Shown here: positions 7,899-17,300 of the stretch, piece by piece | Layout: the number at the start of each line of letters is the position of its first letter | Position numbering within the stretch: the first letter of the stretch is position 1 | NCBI RefSeq assembly: GCF_025685395.1 | Contig: NZ_JAGSYA010000004.1 | Span: 1,736,001-1,800,000 of the forward strand | DNA from: Terriglobus tenax | Lineage (GTDB): Bacteria > Acidobacteriota > Terriglobia > Terriglobales > Acidobacteriaceae | Length of the DNA: 64,000 nt | Direction: 5' to 3' | Notes under the pieces: generated by a model | Database searches by the model: none | Told to the model about the DNA's origin: nothing | What the model saw: only the letters and a program-made list of their open reading frames with translations | Translations under genes and position numbers: made by a program

Positions 7899-8744
7899 CT
7901 ATCGAAGGACATCCACAGAGGAATCTACAGTCATAGAGACAGGTATAGGATTTGGATGCTGAAGCAGAGACATATATTGGCGTTCTTCTCCGTGAACAGT
8001 TCCAATTTCGGGAGATGACACCTCGACCGGTGTAATGGTCAACAACTCGTCGCTGACCGTAATGCCATGCTGAAAAACTGCCTGCCCCACCCAATGCGCC
8101 TTGCCATATTTGGTATCAACCCGGATTACCTTACCGTCCTTCTTCACCGTAGTTGAGTCATGTTTTCCCTCATAAGGGCCCACTCCCTCGCCTTCTCGCT
8201 TGAGGACAACAATTCCGCTTGCATGATCAACCGAAAGGACGGTGATCGTTTGCATCCCCGCTGGCCCCAATTCCCAGGGTTGTTTTAGCTCGACGTTCCA
8301 GGTCTTTCCCGGAGCTAGCGGACCAACTGGTTTACCCCAAAATGTGGGGTTGTAGAAGGGAGAGCTCGCATCGGTCATCTCATTGCACTGGCCATTAACG
8401 CATTGGACACGGCCATCCTCGCGGTACTCACCTGGCACATTCTCAATGACTGTCTTTCCATCCATTCGTACTGAAAACGTCCACTTGATTGTGGACGGAT
8501 CGTTGTTTGGCTGAAACGTGAATGTCCCTGTAGCTGGCATCTGCACCACACGGTCATCAAATCCTGCCCCATGTAATGCAATCACGCGATAGGTGATGTC
8601 GCTGAGTGTTTGTCCCTGCTGCACGTGTGGAACAAGAACGCTCGCATTGTCAGCTTTGAAAGCTTTTGAAGATGCTGCGATAGCAGATCCAGCCGATAGA
8701 AGAAGTAGCGCCATCAATTTCGCGCAATGCCTGGCAACTGTCAT
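7899..8744 (-). CDS. Secreted protein of unknown function
   Basis: 281 residues with signal peptide (1-24, ending SAIAAS). The mature part is rich in beta-strand-like segments with a two-Cys motif CVNGQC near residue 115-120 and no catalytic motif I recognise. The start at 8744 has GGAGG 11 nt upstream. It lies 30 bp behind the gene at 8775 and is probably cotranscribed with it; both are exported, and both contain conserved-looking segments on a property such as 'TWNVELKQPW' that suggest extracytoplasmic beta-sandwich proteins. I do not assign a family. Confidence 0.55.
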   Translation of the reverse strand: MTVARHCAKLMALLLLSAGSAIAASSKAFKADNASVLVPHVQQGQTLSDITYRVIALHGAGFDDRVVQMPATGTFTFQPNNDPSTIKWTFSVRMDGKTVIENVPGEYREDGRVQCVNGQCNEMTDASSPFYNPTFWGKPVGPLAPGKTWNVELKQPWELGPAGMQTITVLSVDHASGIVVLKREGEGVGPYEGKHDSTTVKKDGKVIRVDTKYGKAHWVGQAVFQHGITVSDELLTITPVEVSSPEIGTVHGEERQYMSLLQHPNPIPVSMTVDSSVDVLR

Positions 8745-8774
8745 TTGTTGTATCCTCCGCAGATAGAAAAACGT

Positions 8775-9518
8775 CTAGTGAATGCCGCTACAGTCTCCAC
8801 CTATATGCTGCGACATAGGTCCGGCCAGATATCCAAGATCTCTAGGCGGGTTCTTGCCGACCAGATACTCAACACGCTCGTCGGCCTTCAAACCAGCTTC
8901 GAGCACCCAGGCATCCGCAACACCCGTGGGGATCTCGATCTTTCTTGTTTCCTTCACAGTGACAAGAAACGTACCCTTCCCACTGTCATATTGGTAAGTC
9001 GGAATCCGATAGTCACCACCTGCCTTCAGCGGCAGTGCCGCAAAGGTGACACCCCAGAGATTCCCATCCCATACAGGGCCATCCAATGCAAGGTCGATAG
9101 GTTCTTTGACTCCATTCACCATCTTCCATCCCGAGATGCGATGCGCAGCATAATCCAGATGAACATGTGGCGCTCCATTGCGCTCCGTATCCAGGCGAAT
9201 TGGACGAAGGTCTTTTCTGCGCAGAAGAAAGCTGTCACGCATGTCGAACTTGCCGCTGGAAAGATGCTGATGCACGATGACGGCTAATACATCGACACCG
9301 TTCATGTCTTGGCGTTGAATGCGCTGGAACACCGCGCCAACTGACCGCTCTGCCCCATCCTGCTTTGAGGTAATCGTGTAACACGAATCGCCCAGCGCCA
9401 ACACTGAACCATCCGGAACGACCGCTGCACTGGACGCGGCAACCGCATCCTGCCCCGAACAGCAGCACGGCAGGCACAGCGCGAGAAATACAGCGGCAAA
9501 ATGAGCAGAAAGATTCAT
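8775..9518 (-). CDS. Secreted DUF3108-like protein
   Basis: 247 residues with signal peptide and a Cys-rich cleavage region (LCLPCCCSG), so it may be a lipoprotein. The middle part (FLLRRKDLRPIRLDTERNG, then IPTYQYDSGKGT and TGVADAWVLEAG) is reminiscent of DUF3108-type outer-membrane-associated beta proteins in which a sugar- or lipid-binding role has been guessed. AAGGAG lies 8 nt before the start. It is the first gene of a two-gene unit with the one at 7899. Family assignment is weak. Confidence 0.5.
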   Translation of the reverse strand: MNLSAHFAAVFLALCLPCCCSGQDAVAASSAAVVPDGSVLALGDSCYTITSKQDGAERSVGAVFQRIQRQDMNGVDVLAVIVHQHLSSGKFDMRDSFLLRRKDLRPIRLDTERNGAPHVHLDYAAHRISGWKMVNGVKEPIDLALDGPVWDGNLWGVTFAALPLKAGGDYRIPTYQYDSGKGTFLVTVKETRKIEIPTGVADAWVLEAGLKADERVEYLVGKNPPRDLGYLAGPMSQHIGGDCSGIH

Positions 9519-9624
9519 CGCAAGCTCCTTAAGAAGTCCAGTGAATTATTCATTATTTCCCAATTGCCGACCATACACCCGATCCAACCCGATAAGGACC
9601 TGTCGGTTATCGGTCAGGACCTCC

Positions 9625-9816
9625 TTACTGCGGCGCCCACGGATCGTATGTCAGTACGTGCCAGATATGGCCTTCCAGATCGAGGCAAGCGAAGCCGCGG
9701 CCACCGAATGGCTTGTCCTCAATAGGCTCCACCACCTCGGCTCCGGCGCTCTTGGCTCGCACATAAACGTCATCCGCGTTCTTCACGATCAGGCTCACAC
9801 TGCGGGTCTGTGCGCC
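9625..9816 (-). pseudogene. Glyoxalase/VOC-family protein, C-terminal fragment
   Basis: About 64 residues match the second half of a VOC protein: GAQTRSVSLIVKNADD, YVRAKSAGAEVVEPI, then GGRGFACLDLEGHIWHVLTYDPW, the typical repeat with a metal-site Glu in DLEGH. The first half, which should supply the other metal ligands, is absent; upstream sequence in the same frame is unrelated. The fragment cannot be a functional enzyme by itself. Confidence 0.65.
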
Positions 9817-10101
9817 GCTCGCAACAGCATTATGAGTGGGCTTATGCTTACTGCCAGAAAGATTGTTTCTGGAATCCATTGCTCCGTGCCCAATGGAAAC
9901 GGCGCAAGGATGCCCGCTCTTACCTACAGCCGCCCAAATAGCCTGGTGCACCGCCTTGCGGTGAGGCAGAATACCGTTCAACTTGCGAGGAGTGGTATCA
10001 CCCTTCATTGACAGCCAGCCATATGGTGGCGGATAGATAAACGACCCTGGCGGACAGGTAGGCGACCACGCGAACGTTTTCGTTCTTGTAGCTCTCGATG
10101 G
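9817..10101 (-). other. Unassigned sequence between VOC and MCE fragments
   Basis: The minus-strand frame stays open through here, but its residues (for example PPGSFIYPPPYGW) do not look like any domain. In the next frame a short hydrophobic run (VVAYLSARVVYLSATIWLAV) ends at a stop, which may be a further gene scrap. Nothing functional can be supported. Confidence 0.3.
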
Positions 10102-10428
10102 CCCGGATACGGTTTGCCGAACCTGCTGTGATGTCATATCCAGATTGGTGGCAGCATTCTGAACGGTTGCCATGGTCTGATCGACCTTTACGCCAAGCTG
10201 TCTCGACTGAAGATCGGAGACGAGCAGGTCGGCCTGCCCTGCTGCATGGTTTAACCCGGAGGACGCGTCCCTGACATTGGTAACTGCCTGTCGGACGTTG
10301 GTCGCCGTCTCCGGGTCGTGCAGGAACACGCCGGCGACGCCTTTGCCTTCTTTGATCCCAACCACGAGATCGTTTGCGTTGTTCACCGTAGTGGTAACCG
10401 CATCCAGGGTGCCGTTAAGTTTGCCTGC
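10102..10428 (-). pseudogene. MCE/MlaD-type lipid transport protein, C-terminal fragment
   Basis: About 109 residues match the helical tail of MCE proteins: KLNGTLDAVTTTVNNANDLV, then GKGVAGVFLHDPETATNV (the typical 'G.G..G.LL.D' segment), then repeated Asn/Ala-rich amphipathic helix to QQVRQTVS. The MCE domain itself and signal anchor are missing. The homology breaks off at about 10428, where sequence of the opposite-strand TetR gene begins, so a rearrangement joined them. Confidence 0.6.
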
Positions 10429-11043
10429 GAACCGCCCCGGAGAAGGCGCTCCCGTCAGGAGCGCAAGACACAGACGCGCGCCAGCCTCATCGAGACGGGG
10501 CGGCGCCACATTCTGCGCGAGGGACTCGGAGATGCTGCTGCGGAGCGTATCGCTGAAGAAGCAGGATTTTCCCGGGGTGCATTCTACGGCAACTTCACCG
10601 ACAAAGAGGATCTCTTTCTCACCATCGTGCGGGACGATCAGGAAAAGCGGTTCAGCGTGTTCCGAACGATCCTTGAAAGCGATGAACCCGTGGAGAGCCT
10701 CTTGAAGCGTCTTCGCGAAGCGCTGGCGGATCGGGTCACAGACCCGGAATGGATCATCCTGGAAGCGGAATTTGAGGCTGGCGCGTTACGCAGCGAGAAG
10801 ATGCGCCAGACCTACATCGAGCTGTACCGCGCCATGCTGAAGGATGGGCGGCGGATCCTCAAGAAACTGGCTCAACAACCTGGCATCCAATTCACCCTGC
10901 CTCCGAACGAGTTCCTGATGGCGATGCTTAGCTTTGCCCATGGCCTGGCCGTCAGCCAACGCCTGCTTGGATCGGAGATCTCCGTCAAGGGGACCCGCAA
11001 GCTGATCTGTTCCATCTTCGATCGACTGCTTACGACGAAGTAG
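10318..11043 (+). CDS. TetR-family regulator whose natural start appears to have been lost
   Basis: The recognisable protein begins near 10441-10450 (SRQERKTQTRASLIETGRRH) and has a complete helix-turn-helix (ERIAEEAGFSRGAFYGNF) followed by an all-helical ligand domain to the stop at 11043. No ATG, GTG or TTG lies in frame between that point and GTG 10318; the 40 residues from 10318 to 10440 are antisense to the MCE fragment and are not TetR-like. So either the protein is made with a foreign basic leader (RRRRSRQERK) or the gene is dead. The usual target would be a neighbouring transporter or the MCE operon, now gone. Confidence 0.6.
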   Translation: MQEHAGDAFAFFDPNHEIVCVVHRSGNRIQGAVKFACEPPRRRRSRQERKTQTRASLIETGRRHILREGLGDAAAERIAEEAGFSRGAFYGNFTDKEDLFLTIVRDDQEKRFSVFRTILESDEPVESLLKRLREALADRVTDPEWIILEAEFEAGALRSEKMRQTYIELYRAMLKDGRRILKKLAQQPGIQFTLPPNEFLMAMLSFAHGLAVSQRLLGSEISVKGTRKLICSIFDRLLTTK

Positions 11044-11067
11044 GGGAAGCAGAGGCACTCGTCAACG

Positions 11068-12069
11068 TCAGGGTTGCGCCTCCAACACCGTCAGGCTGCG
11101 GCCGGTAGCACCGGCTCGAAGGGAGTCCGTCGTCACTACCAGCGTCACCCCTGGGGTGAGTTCACCGTCCAGCAGCGCGCGAAACGCATCTGGGATGCGA
11201 ACGCGACGACGTTCGGAGTCGCTCAGTTCTTTGCTCCCAACCCAGTTCTCTCCAGGCAGGGGCAGCTGCATCCAGTGAAATCCTTTGGCATCGACCTGTG
11301 TCAAGCTATACGCTGCGGTCTCTGTGATCTCTCCGGCAATCGTTACAGGAGAAGATCCAATCAGTATCCCATTGCGAAGAACGATCAATCTGCGATCGTC
11401 GCCACTGAGAATGAGCGAGACTGGACCACTCGTCGACTTCTCCGGCAGCCAGATCCAAGCACCATCCTCCGCCTTTGCCGTAGAAGCTTCACTCTGAAGC
11501 AGGTCCGGCGTGGGCGCGATTCTCGGAACTTCGTCCAGTTTCGTAATCACGACCGTCATTCCTAGCGCTGTCGTGGCATACAGCAGCTTTGCAAAAGCCA
11601 TGGGCATCCGGACGCATCCATGGGAAGCGGGAAAACCGGGAAGATTGCCTGCGTGCATTGCCACGCCCGACCAGGTGAGCCGCTGCATGTAGGGCATAGG
11701 CGCCGAGTCGTAGAGGTTGGATTTGTGATGGACCTGCTTCTGGAGAACGGTGAAGACACCTGTAGGAGTTTCATGGCCCACCTTGCCAGTAGATACAGTG
11801 GAAATCCCGATGAGCACGCCATTCCTATAGACATAACACCGTTGCGACGGCAGGCTGACTATGGCCAAAACCGGTCCGGAGGGGGCGATGGATGGCGCCC
11901 AAAGGAACTCTCCCGGCTTCAGGCTTTGCACCGCGTCGGAGAAGCGATCGATACCCTGCACGGTTGCCTGAGCCCGCAAATTGCGAGGGTAACTCCAGAA
12001 AAGCAGGGCGCACTTCGCGCCTCCAAGCAGGACCTCACGTCGTGTTTGCCGAAATCCCATTGTCTCCAT
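11068..12069 (-). CDS. Exported L,D-transpeptidase (YkuD) with a second degenerate domain
   Basis: 333 residues from ATG 12069. The N-terminus has TRREVLLGG plus a hydrophobic stretch, a plausible twin-arginine signal. The YkuD domain (about 75-190) has the catalytic motif HAGNLPGFPASHGCVR with the active Cys, so it should form 3-3 cross-links or anchor proteins in peptidoglycan. A second region (about 215-325: LIVLRNGILIGSSPVTIAG) repeats the start of a YkuD fold (compare CYVYRNGVLIGISTVSTG) but has no SHGCxR motif. The ORF could also start at 12120; the shorter start is chosen for the signal sequence. It is convergent with the TetR gene. Confidence 0.75.
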   Translation of the reverse strand: METMGFRQTRREVLLGGAKCALLFWSYPRNLRAQATVQGIDRFSDAVQSLKPGEFLWAPSIAPSGPVLAIVSLPSQRCYVYRNGVLIGISTVSTGKVGHETPTGVFTVLQKQVHHKSNLYDSAPMPYMQRLTWSGVAMHAGNLPGFPASHGCVRMPMAFAKLLYATTALGMTVVITKLDEVPRIAPTPDLLQSEASTAKAEDGAWIWLPEKSTSGPVSLILSGDDRRLIVLRNGILIGSSPVTIAGEITETAAYSLTQVDAKGFHWMQLPLPGENWVGSKELSDSERRRVRIPDAFRALLDGELTPGVTLVVTTDSLRAGATGRSLTVLEAQP

Positions 12070-12239
12070 TGCCGATTCGCGTGAGCTAGTTAGCGAAAAT
12101 TCTATCCGAGATCCATACATCCGGCACTTCTGTCGACCTACCGTTCAACTCGTTTCGCACGAAATCCTTTCGCCTTTCCGTCGCGCTCGATGTGACGATT
12201 ACAGGCCTTCAGGCGACTGCAGAAGAAGCGGTCAAAGCA

Positions 12240-12556
12240 GCGCATGAGGCGTGTCCCTACCCCAATACACATACGACAGACTCCGCAGGACCAGACCGGA
12301 TAAACCACGACGTGATCGCAGACGAAACCCCCTGTACATCGTTGGCTATATCGATGATCTCGCCAGCGATCTCGTGGCCAAGCACCGTTCCATCCGGAAT
12401 CATCTGCTTGGTCGAGCGACGAATGTGGACATCGGTCTGGCAGATGCCTGCCGCGGTCACGCGGAGCAGGGCCTGCCCCGCAGCGATATTTGGCTTTGGC
12501 ACCTCGGCCTGAACGAGCTCACCGACACGTTTGAGTTGGACCGCCCGCATGCGCAT
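12240..12556 (-). pseudogene. Zinc-dependent alcohol dehydrogenase, N-terminal fragment
   Basis: From the start at 12556 about 75 residues follow the GroES-like domain: MRMRAVQLKRVGELV, GICQTDVHIR (catalytic zinc Cys) and GTVLGHEIAGEI (the conserved His-Glu). The frame then shifts near 12330; the expected continuation GDHVVVYPVWSCGVCRMC, with the structural-zinc cysteines, is in another frame down to about 12240. The NAD-binding domain is missing. Confidence 0.7.
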
Positions 12557-12574
12557 CCTCCTTTTGGTTATCAG

Positions 12575-12680
12575 TTATTGGGCCGTCATGCCGCCGTCGA
12601 TGATATGTTCCGTTCCCGTGATGAACGAAGATTCGTCCGACGCGAGAAATAGCACAAGATTGGTCACTAAGACCACCCCC
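12575..12680 (-). pseudogene. Short-chain dehydrogenase, C-terminal scrap
   Basis: The last 30 or so residues of a classical SDR are readable up to the stop at 12575-12577: VTNLVLFLASDESSFITG followed by TEHIIDGGMTAQ, the standard 'LASD.S.ITG....DGG' ending. Everything upstream of about 12680 is lost. It precedes the alcohol dehydrogenase fragment by 18 bp in the same direction, so the two were once neighbours in an operon. Confidence 0.65.
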
Positions 12681-12789
12681 GATGGGTGACAAAACAGTTT
12701 GTATTTCGTAGGAGCCCCCATAGAATTCGCATCTTCCAACGTTTTAGTAAATCGTACTCAACTGAGCAATTGTTCGATTGGAGACGAAT

Positions 12790-13017
12790 ATGAAATACCG
12801 CGAAGGATGGCTGAAAGAGCGCATCGGGACAATATTATTGGCGACGGACTTCCATCAAAATTCCCGTTTGGCGCTCGGTTACGCGGCCATCCTTGCTCAC
12901 CATTTCCAGAGGGAACTTGTGGTGTTGCATGCGTTTGAATTCGGGCCTCATGGAAAGACCGTAGAAGTTCTGAATCACGTGCCAAGTAGGGAAGGGCGAA
13001 ATGCTGAAGAAGGATAA
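12790..13017 (+). pseudogene. Universal stress protein (UspA family), N-terminal fragment
   Basis: From ATG 12790 (GGAGA 7 nt upstream) about 70 residues read as the first beta-alpha-beta unit of a Usp domain: RIGTILLATDFHQNSRLALG, then AILAHHFQRELVVLHAFEFG. The rest, including the ATP-binding G-x2-G-x9-G motif, is missing. Homology ends at about 13010, exactly where the opposite-strand helicase fragment starts. Confidence 0.6.
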
Positions 13018-13110
13018 AAGGCCAGGCACGGTTTTCTTGCGTAGGTCCCTGAACAAGGATTTGGGATCATCCGGGCATACAGCGGGCTTCTCGGGAATCG
13101 TGAATGCCAT
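13010..13110 (-). pseudogene. DEAD/DEAH-box helicase, extreme N-terminus only
   Basis: From ATG 13110 the residues PDDPKSLFRDLRKKTVPGLL resemble the start of a family of DEAD/DEAH-box proteins that open with 'P.SPE.LF.DL.RR..P.LL.HQ'. The match stops right where HQ and the Q-motif should follow, at the junction with the Usp fragment. The ATG lies 12 bp after the stop of the 73-residue gene at 13123, with an acceptable ribosome site (GGAGA), so the two formed an operon. Confidence 0.4.
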
Positions 13111-13122
13111 GCGTCTCCGTTC

Positions 13123-13344
13123 TTACGGCAGTCCGTACCAGGTCGAACGACCCGCGCCATGTCTCGCCGTCTCGAAAATAATGCCGATCATTTTCCCCTC
13201 GGCATCGATCGCACTGACATCGTTGCGCAGCATCTTATAAGCGTGCTTCCCGAAGTCCCTCTTCGAGTGAAATGCGAACTGACTGCTTTCGGCCCAACCA
13301 GCTTCGCCCTTTTTGGGAGTAATGGACAGTGCAAAAGAGACCAC
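13123..13344 (-). CDS. Small hypothetical protein, once upstream of a helicase gene
   Basis: 73 residues, GTG start at 13344 with AAGAGG 7 nt upstream, which supports a real gene. Sequence ends GIIFETARHG...STWYGLP; no domain recognised. It overlaps nothing and is followed closely by the helicase N-terminus. It may be the intact first gene of a broken operon, or itself a remnant. Confidence 0.45.
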   Translation of the reverse strand: MVSFALSITPKKGEAGWAESSQFAFHSKRDFGKHAYKMLRNDVSAIDAEGKMIGIIFETARHGAGRSTWYGLP

Positions 13345-13389
13345 GAAAGCGCCTCTTAAATAGAGGGGCCGATCTGGGCTTAGGAGAGT

Positions 13390-14286
13390 TCAATGAGAGC
13401 GGAAGTGAGAGGGGGTCATTCCACGCGATCTCCGGAAGGCGCGTGTGAGGTGACTCTGATCGGAGAAACCCGTTTGCGTGGCTATCTCAGAGATGGTCAG
13501 AGTTTTTGCGATCAATAATTTCTCGGCTTGTCGAAGCCGTTGTTCGAGAAGCCATTGATGGGGAGGTCGCCCAGTGGTCTGCCTGAACAGGCGTGCAAAG
13601 TGAACTGTACTTAGTTGTGCGATGGCTGCGAGTTCTTCCAACGAGACGCGACGGCTAAGATTGGCTTGCATATATTCGGCCACGGATTGCAGGGTTCGGG
13701 CCGAAAGCTTGCCCTTCAAATCCTTCGTTGGCTTCACATTGTTTGCTGATGTCTTCAACAGATGTGCCATTGTTGCATGGGCCATTGTCTCGGCGTACAG
13801 GAGGTCTGGGTATGGCTGGGAGAACTCGCTGACAACCGTTTGTATAAGTTGAGCCAACAAGCGATCGCGAAAGCCATAGTGCGGTATAAGCTCTACCTTC
13901 GACGTCATATCCATCTGCTCTGCTGCGCGCTTAAGAGATTCCGGACGGATGGCCAGCAGATGGAGCTTCACTCTCTTGTCCCATCGGGGAAAGGTGGTTA
14001 GCCCTGCAGGATTCAGGATGAGATCGCCACTGACATAAGCATCTGTCTTTCTCCGACCGTTGATTGTCCAGTCAAGTTTCGCGCAAACCGCATCATCGCG
14101 AACGAGAAGAATGTGGCGCTCAACCAGCGCAGGATATGGCTTGGCCATCTCGACGTACGCGTCTTCCAGGTTCGTTTCCGCGATAAGGCAATCCAGCACT
14201 TCCCCACTGCTGTTGAGATTGTGAAAGTGAGGCTTAACCCATGAGCGCTGAACGCTCTCTCGATCAAGATGCTGTTTTTTCGTCAT
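13390..14286 (-). CDS. AraC-family transcriptional regulator
   Basis: 298 residues from ATG 14286 (MTKKQHLDRE), preferred to the longer frame from 14379 because the extra leader looks non-coding. The last 100 residues hold two helix-turn-helix units: SLEELAAIAQLSTVHFARLF and the signature TISEIATQTGFSDQSHLTRAF followed by RRSRGMTPSHFR. The N-terminal 180 residues resemble the cupin-like sensor part of AraC proteins without a clear ligand motif. No target operon is obvious; the neighbours are an LssY_C/barrel protein gene on the same strand and gene fragments. Confidence 0.8.
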   Translation of the reverse strand: MTKKQHLDRESVQRSWVKPHFHNLNSSGEVLDCLIAETNLEDAYVEMAKPYPALVERHILLVRDDAVCAKLDWTINGRRKTDAYVSGDLILNPAGLTTFPRWDKRVKLHLLAIRPESLKRAAEQMDMTSKVELIPHYGFRDRLLAQLIQTVVSEFSQPYPDLLYAETMAHATMAHLLKTSANNVKPTKDLKGKLSARTLQSVAEYMQANLSRRVSLEELAAIAQLSTVHFARLFRQTTGRPPHQWLLEQRLRQAEKLLIAKTLTISEIATQTGFSDQSHLTRAFRRSRGMTPSHFRSH

Positions 14287-14381
14287 AGCACACCTTCGCG
14301 CGAACGCAATCTCACAAGACATATCCAGTTTCACAGGAACAGATGGTCTTGAAAAGTGAAAACGAAGATGCTCGCCCACTG

Positions 14382-17300
14382 CTAGAACGTAAATGCGAAT
14401 CCTACAGTTGCTCTCTGCTGGATGAATCTTCCTGGCGGATGGACGTTGGTGACGCTCATTGTGTACGTATCGTCCACTCCATCCGGAATATAGCCGAGAT
14501 AGCTGTCGCGTATGATCTTGGGGTTGGGGCTCCAGGTTTCACCATAGTCACCTCGGACCATGAATCGCGGCGTGACCCGATACTTGATCCCCCCACCATA
14601 TTGAAGGCCGAACTGGAAGACGCCCCCGCCGTCCAGCGGAGGAGTGTTTCCGAAATCGAAGGCAGCTTTCAGTAGCCCGATGTTAGCCAAGCCAAGCTTG
14701 AAGACCCCAGCAGGCTTCTTCAGTGGAGCATCGGAGAGAGCAAGGAGTTGAAATGCTGGGCCAGCAGAGATGTAGGGACGCCACCGCGAGGTTCTGGGGC
14801 GGAGGTTGAAGATCGTATTGTAGGCAAATCGTCGTGTCACCAGGCCGACGGTTTGTGCATCGATCGGAGCTTCCTGCGAAGGATCGGAGGAAACTGTAAC
14901 GCCAACAAGGTCAAACTTGGTCTGTTGCCGCATGTACGAGAATTCGTTCGATATCCAGTTCCAACTGTTGATCGTCAACGATACGCCCGCTGCCCATCCG
15001 TCAAAGACTCCATCAGCGAGCCCAAGGCCATAAAGAGGCTTTGCGGAATCACTCGACTGAAGGATGAGAGCCGTGCTTTCCAGGGTATTGTTTCTGTAGC
15101 TGGAGTATCCGAGATTGAGGGCGATTTCATAGTGAGGTGGGTCCCACTTATGGGCCGTTATCAAGGCCTGAGCGGCAGCATCCAACTCCCGCTGACTCTC
15201 CGGCGACAATCTTCCATTCAGGGATAGTCTGTCGGAAGATTGCAGCCCCGCGGTGCCGGTCATCCGATACTCAGTTCCAGATGCGTCGCTCTTCCGCCAG
15301 TTGCCAACATCTTCGCCGAGCTCTCCTTGTGTCGACAGGTAGTGGTGAATTTTTATGCCACCGGAGATTCCCGTATAGATCAGATTTCCGCGATAAAGGG
15401 TGTCTTTAATCGTGAGCATGGTGTTGCGTTCGCTGCGCTCAAAGAGGGATGCTCGCGTAGCCGGTGTTGTCGGGGTTCTATATGGCGTGACGCAATCATC
15501 CATGTGCAGCACGGCCACATTCCCATCCGTCCGTAAGCGGTCGCCGGTTGAGTTGTAGGCATCTTGCGGTACCCATGGGCGAGGAAGCATCCTGACGCCT
15601 GCGACACATCCAGTGAACTCAAGATCGTTGATCACCTTGGATCGCTCGTTATCGAGGTACTGATCGATGACGTGAATAAATGTCTTCTGCCTATAAGAAA
15701 ACGCAATACCGATGTCCTGGGTTGAAGATGCGGTCAGGACGGGTTGGCCATCGAAGGTCTGCCCGGTTGGGAATACGCGAAGATGGTGTCGCGATGAAAA
15801 TGTGTTCGTCGTCTTCTGCAGCGTGAACAGTGGTTTTTTGCCATCCAGAGTTAGAACCGACATGGGTGCCTGGGTATAGGTCTGATTTCCAGCAAGCGTC
15901 TTTACCGTTTGGAACGTCGCGGCCGCTGTGAGTGAATCGGCAGAAGTCCATCCAGCGGCCTCAAAAGAGCGGCGCAGTGCATCCGGGGTGCCGACAAAGA
16001 TGAGATTTGTGATGTCGGATGGTATATGGCTACTCTCTGTTTCCGTGCGAAATGGAAGATTCTGAACAACCCCGCCTAATTCGTTTGCGCGCTCCTCTGG
16101 AAGCTTCATAGATGGAACCCGCGGATCGTATGCCTTGTCGGTGATGAGTGGTTTGTTGAACGCAATATCGAGTTCAGTGCCGGCACCGTAGAGGATCTCT
16201 GGTTCGGCGAAGCCGAGCACCGCAGGCCCCGAGGCGCTCGTGAAGATATAGGCGATGGGATCGATCTGTGCGAGGGAGTTGATCTGATTCTCAGCCGTAT
16301 GTCCCAAGGTACCCGTGGAGCGGATGCCCTGGATTTTTCCAGCTGTTGTGACCTCCTCGCGCGAGTTCTCCACCTTTAGGACGCGTGCGTCAACCGCTAA
16401 TGTTCGCCCGTCAGCGAACCGGATGGAGTCAAAATGAACCGTGAGGGCAGCCGATTCGTGTTTGATTCCCCATCCGACGCCATGTACTTCAACCACGCTT
16501 CCATCAAACTCGCTGCCCTGTGGAATCAGAATCCTGTTTTGGTAGATGCCGGGTGAGAGCAAGACTGCTTTTACCGGAGTTCCTTTTCTGGAGGTCCGCG
16601 ACGAGAGTGGCTCGAGCAGGCGTACTGTTAATCTGCTCTCGGCTTGCATGCCTGTGACTGTTTGAAGCTTGTCGAGTTGCCATACGGCTTCCTTTCCAGC
16701 CGGAGAAGCGATATGAACCATCACGCCATCGCTCATCCATCGGCCATGCTCTACGGAGTTCTCGCCCGCGGTGGCGGAAGTGCCATTCGGAAAAATCTGC
16801 AGGTACATCGCTTGCGAAGACCCTGCTGGCAACGAATAGATATTTTTTACAGCCCGCCAGCCTAAGAGCTTCTCTGTCGGCAGAGTCCTGGTCTCATTAG
16901 CCACTCGAAACGAGACGGACTCGCCTGAGAAATGCGGATCGGAAGTATTTTCCAGTCGCGCATGAATGGCATTGATGTCTCCAGCAAAAGTTATCGGCCG
17001 ATTCGTCGAGGGATCTGTCCCGCTGATGGCAAAAGCCCAAGCCCGTGTATCGAGGGATTCAACCATCACGGCATTAGAAAACGGAATCAAACCGAGCAAG
17101 CGCCCCTTACCTTCATCCAACTGGTAGTAGCGAAGTCGATATGGTTGCCCTTGCTTTACCGGAGAGAGCAACAATAGCGCCCCGTGTCCGCTCATGATGG
17201 GCCACGCTTGCACGACATGGCTCGCAATGCTCCCAGTCCTCTCCTGCGGTGTTATCTCTCCCTTTTTTCCGGCTGGCCCCAGCACCGTGGCCATGGCCTT

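Noticed and set aside
9625-10509. A single 294-residue protein spanning VOC and MCE similarity
   Set aside because: Its two recognisable ends belong to unrelated families and the middle is nonsense-like, so it is two fragments joined by chance in an open frame.
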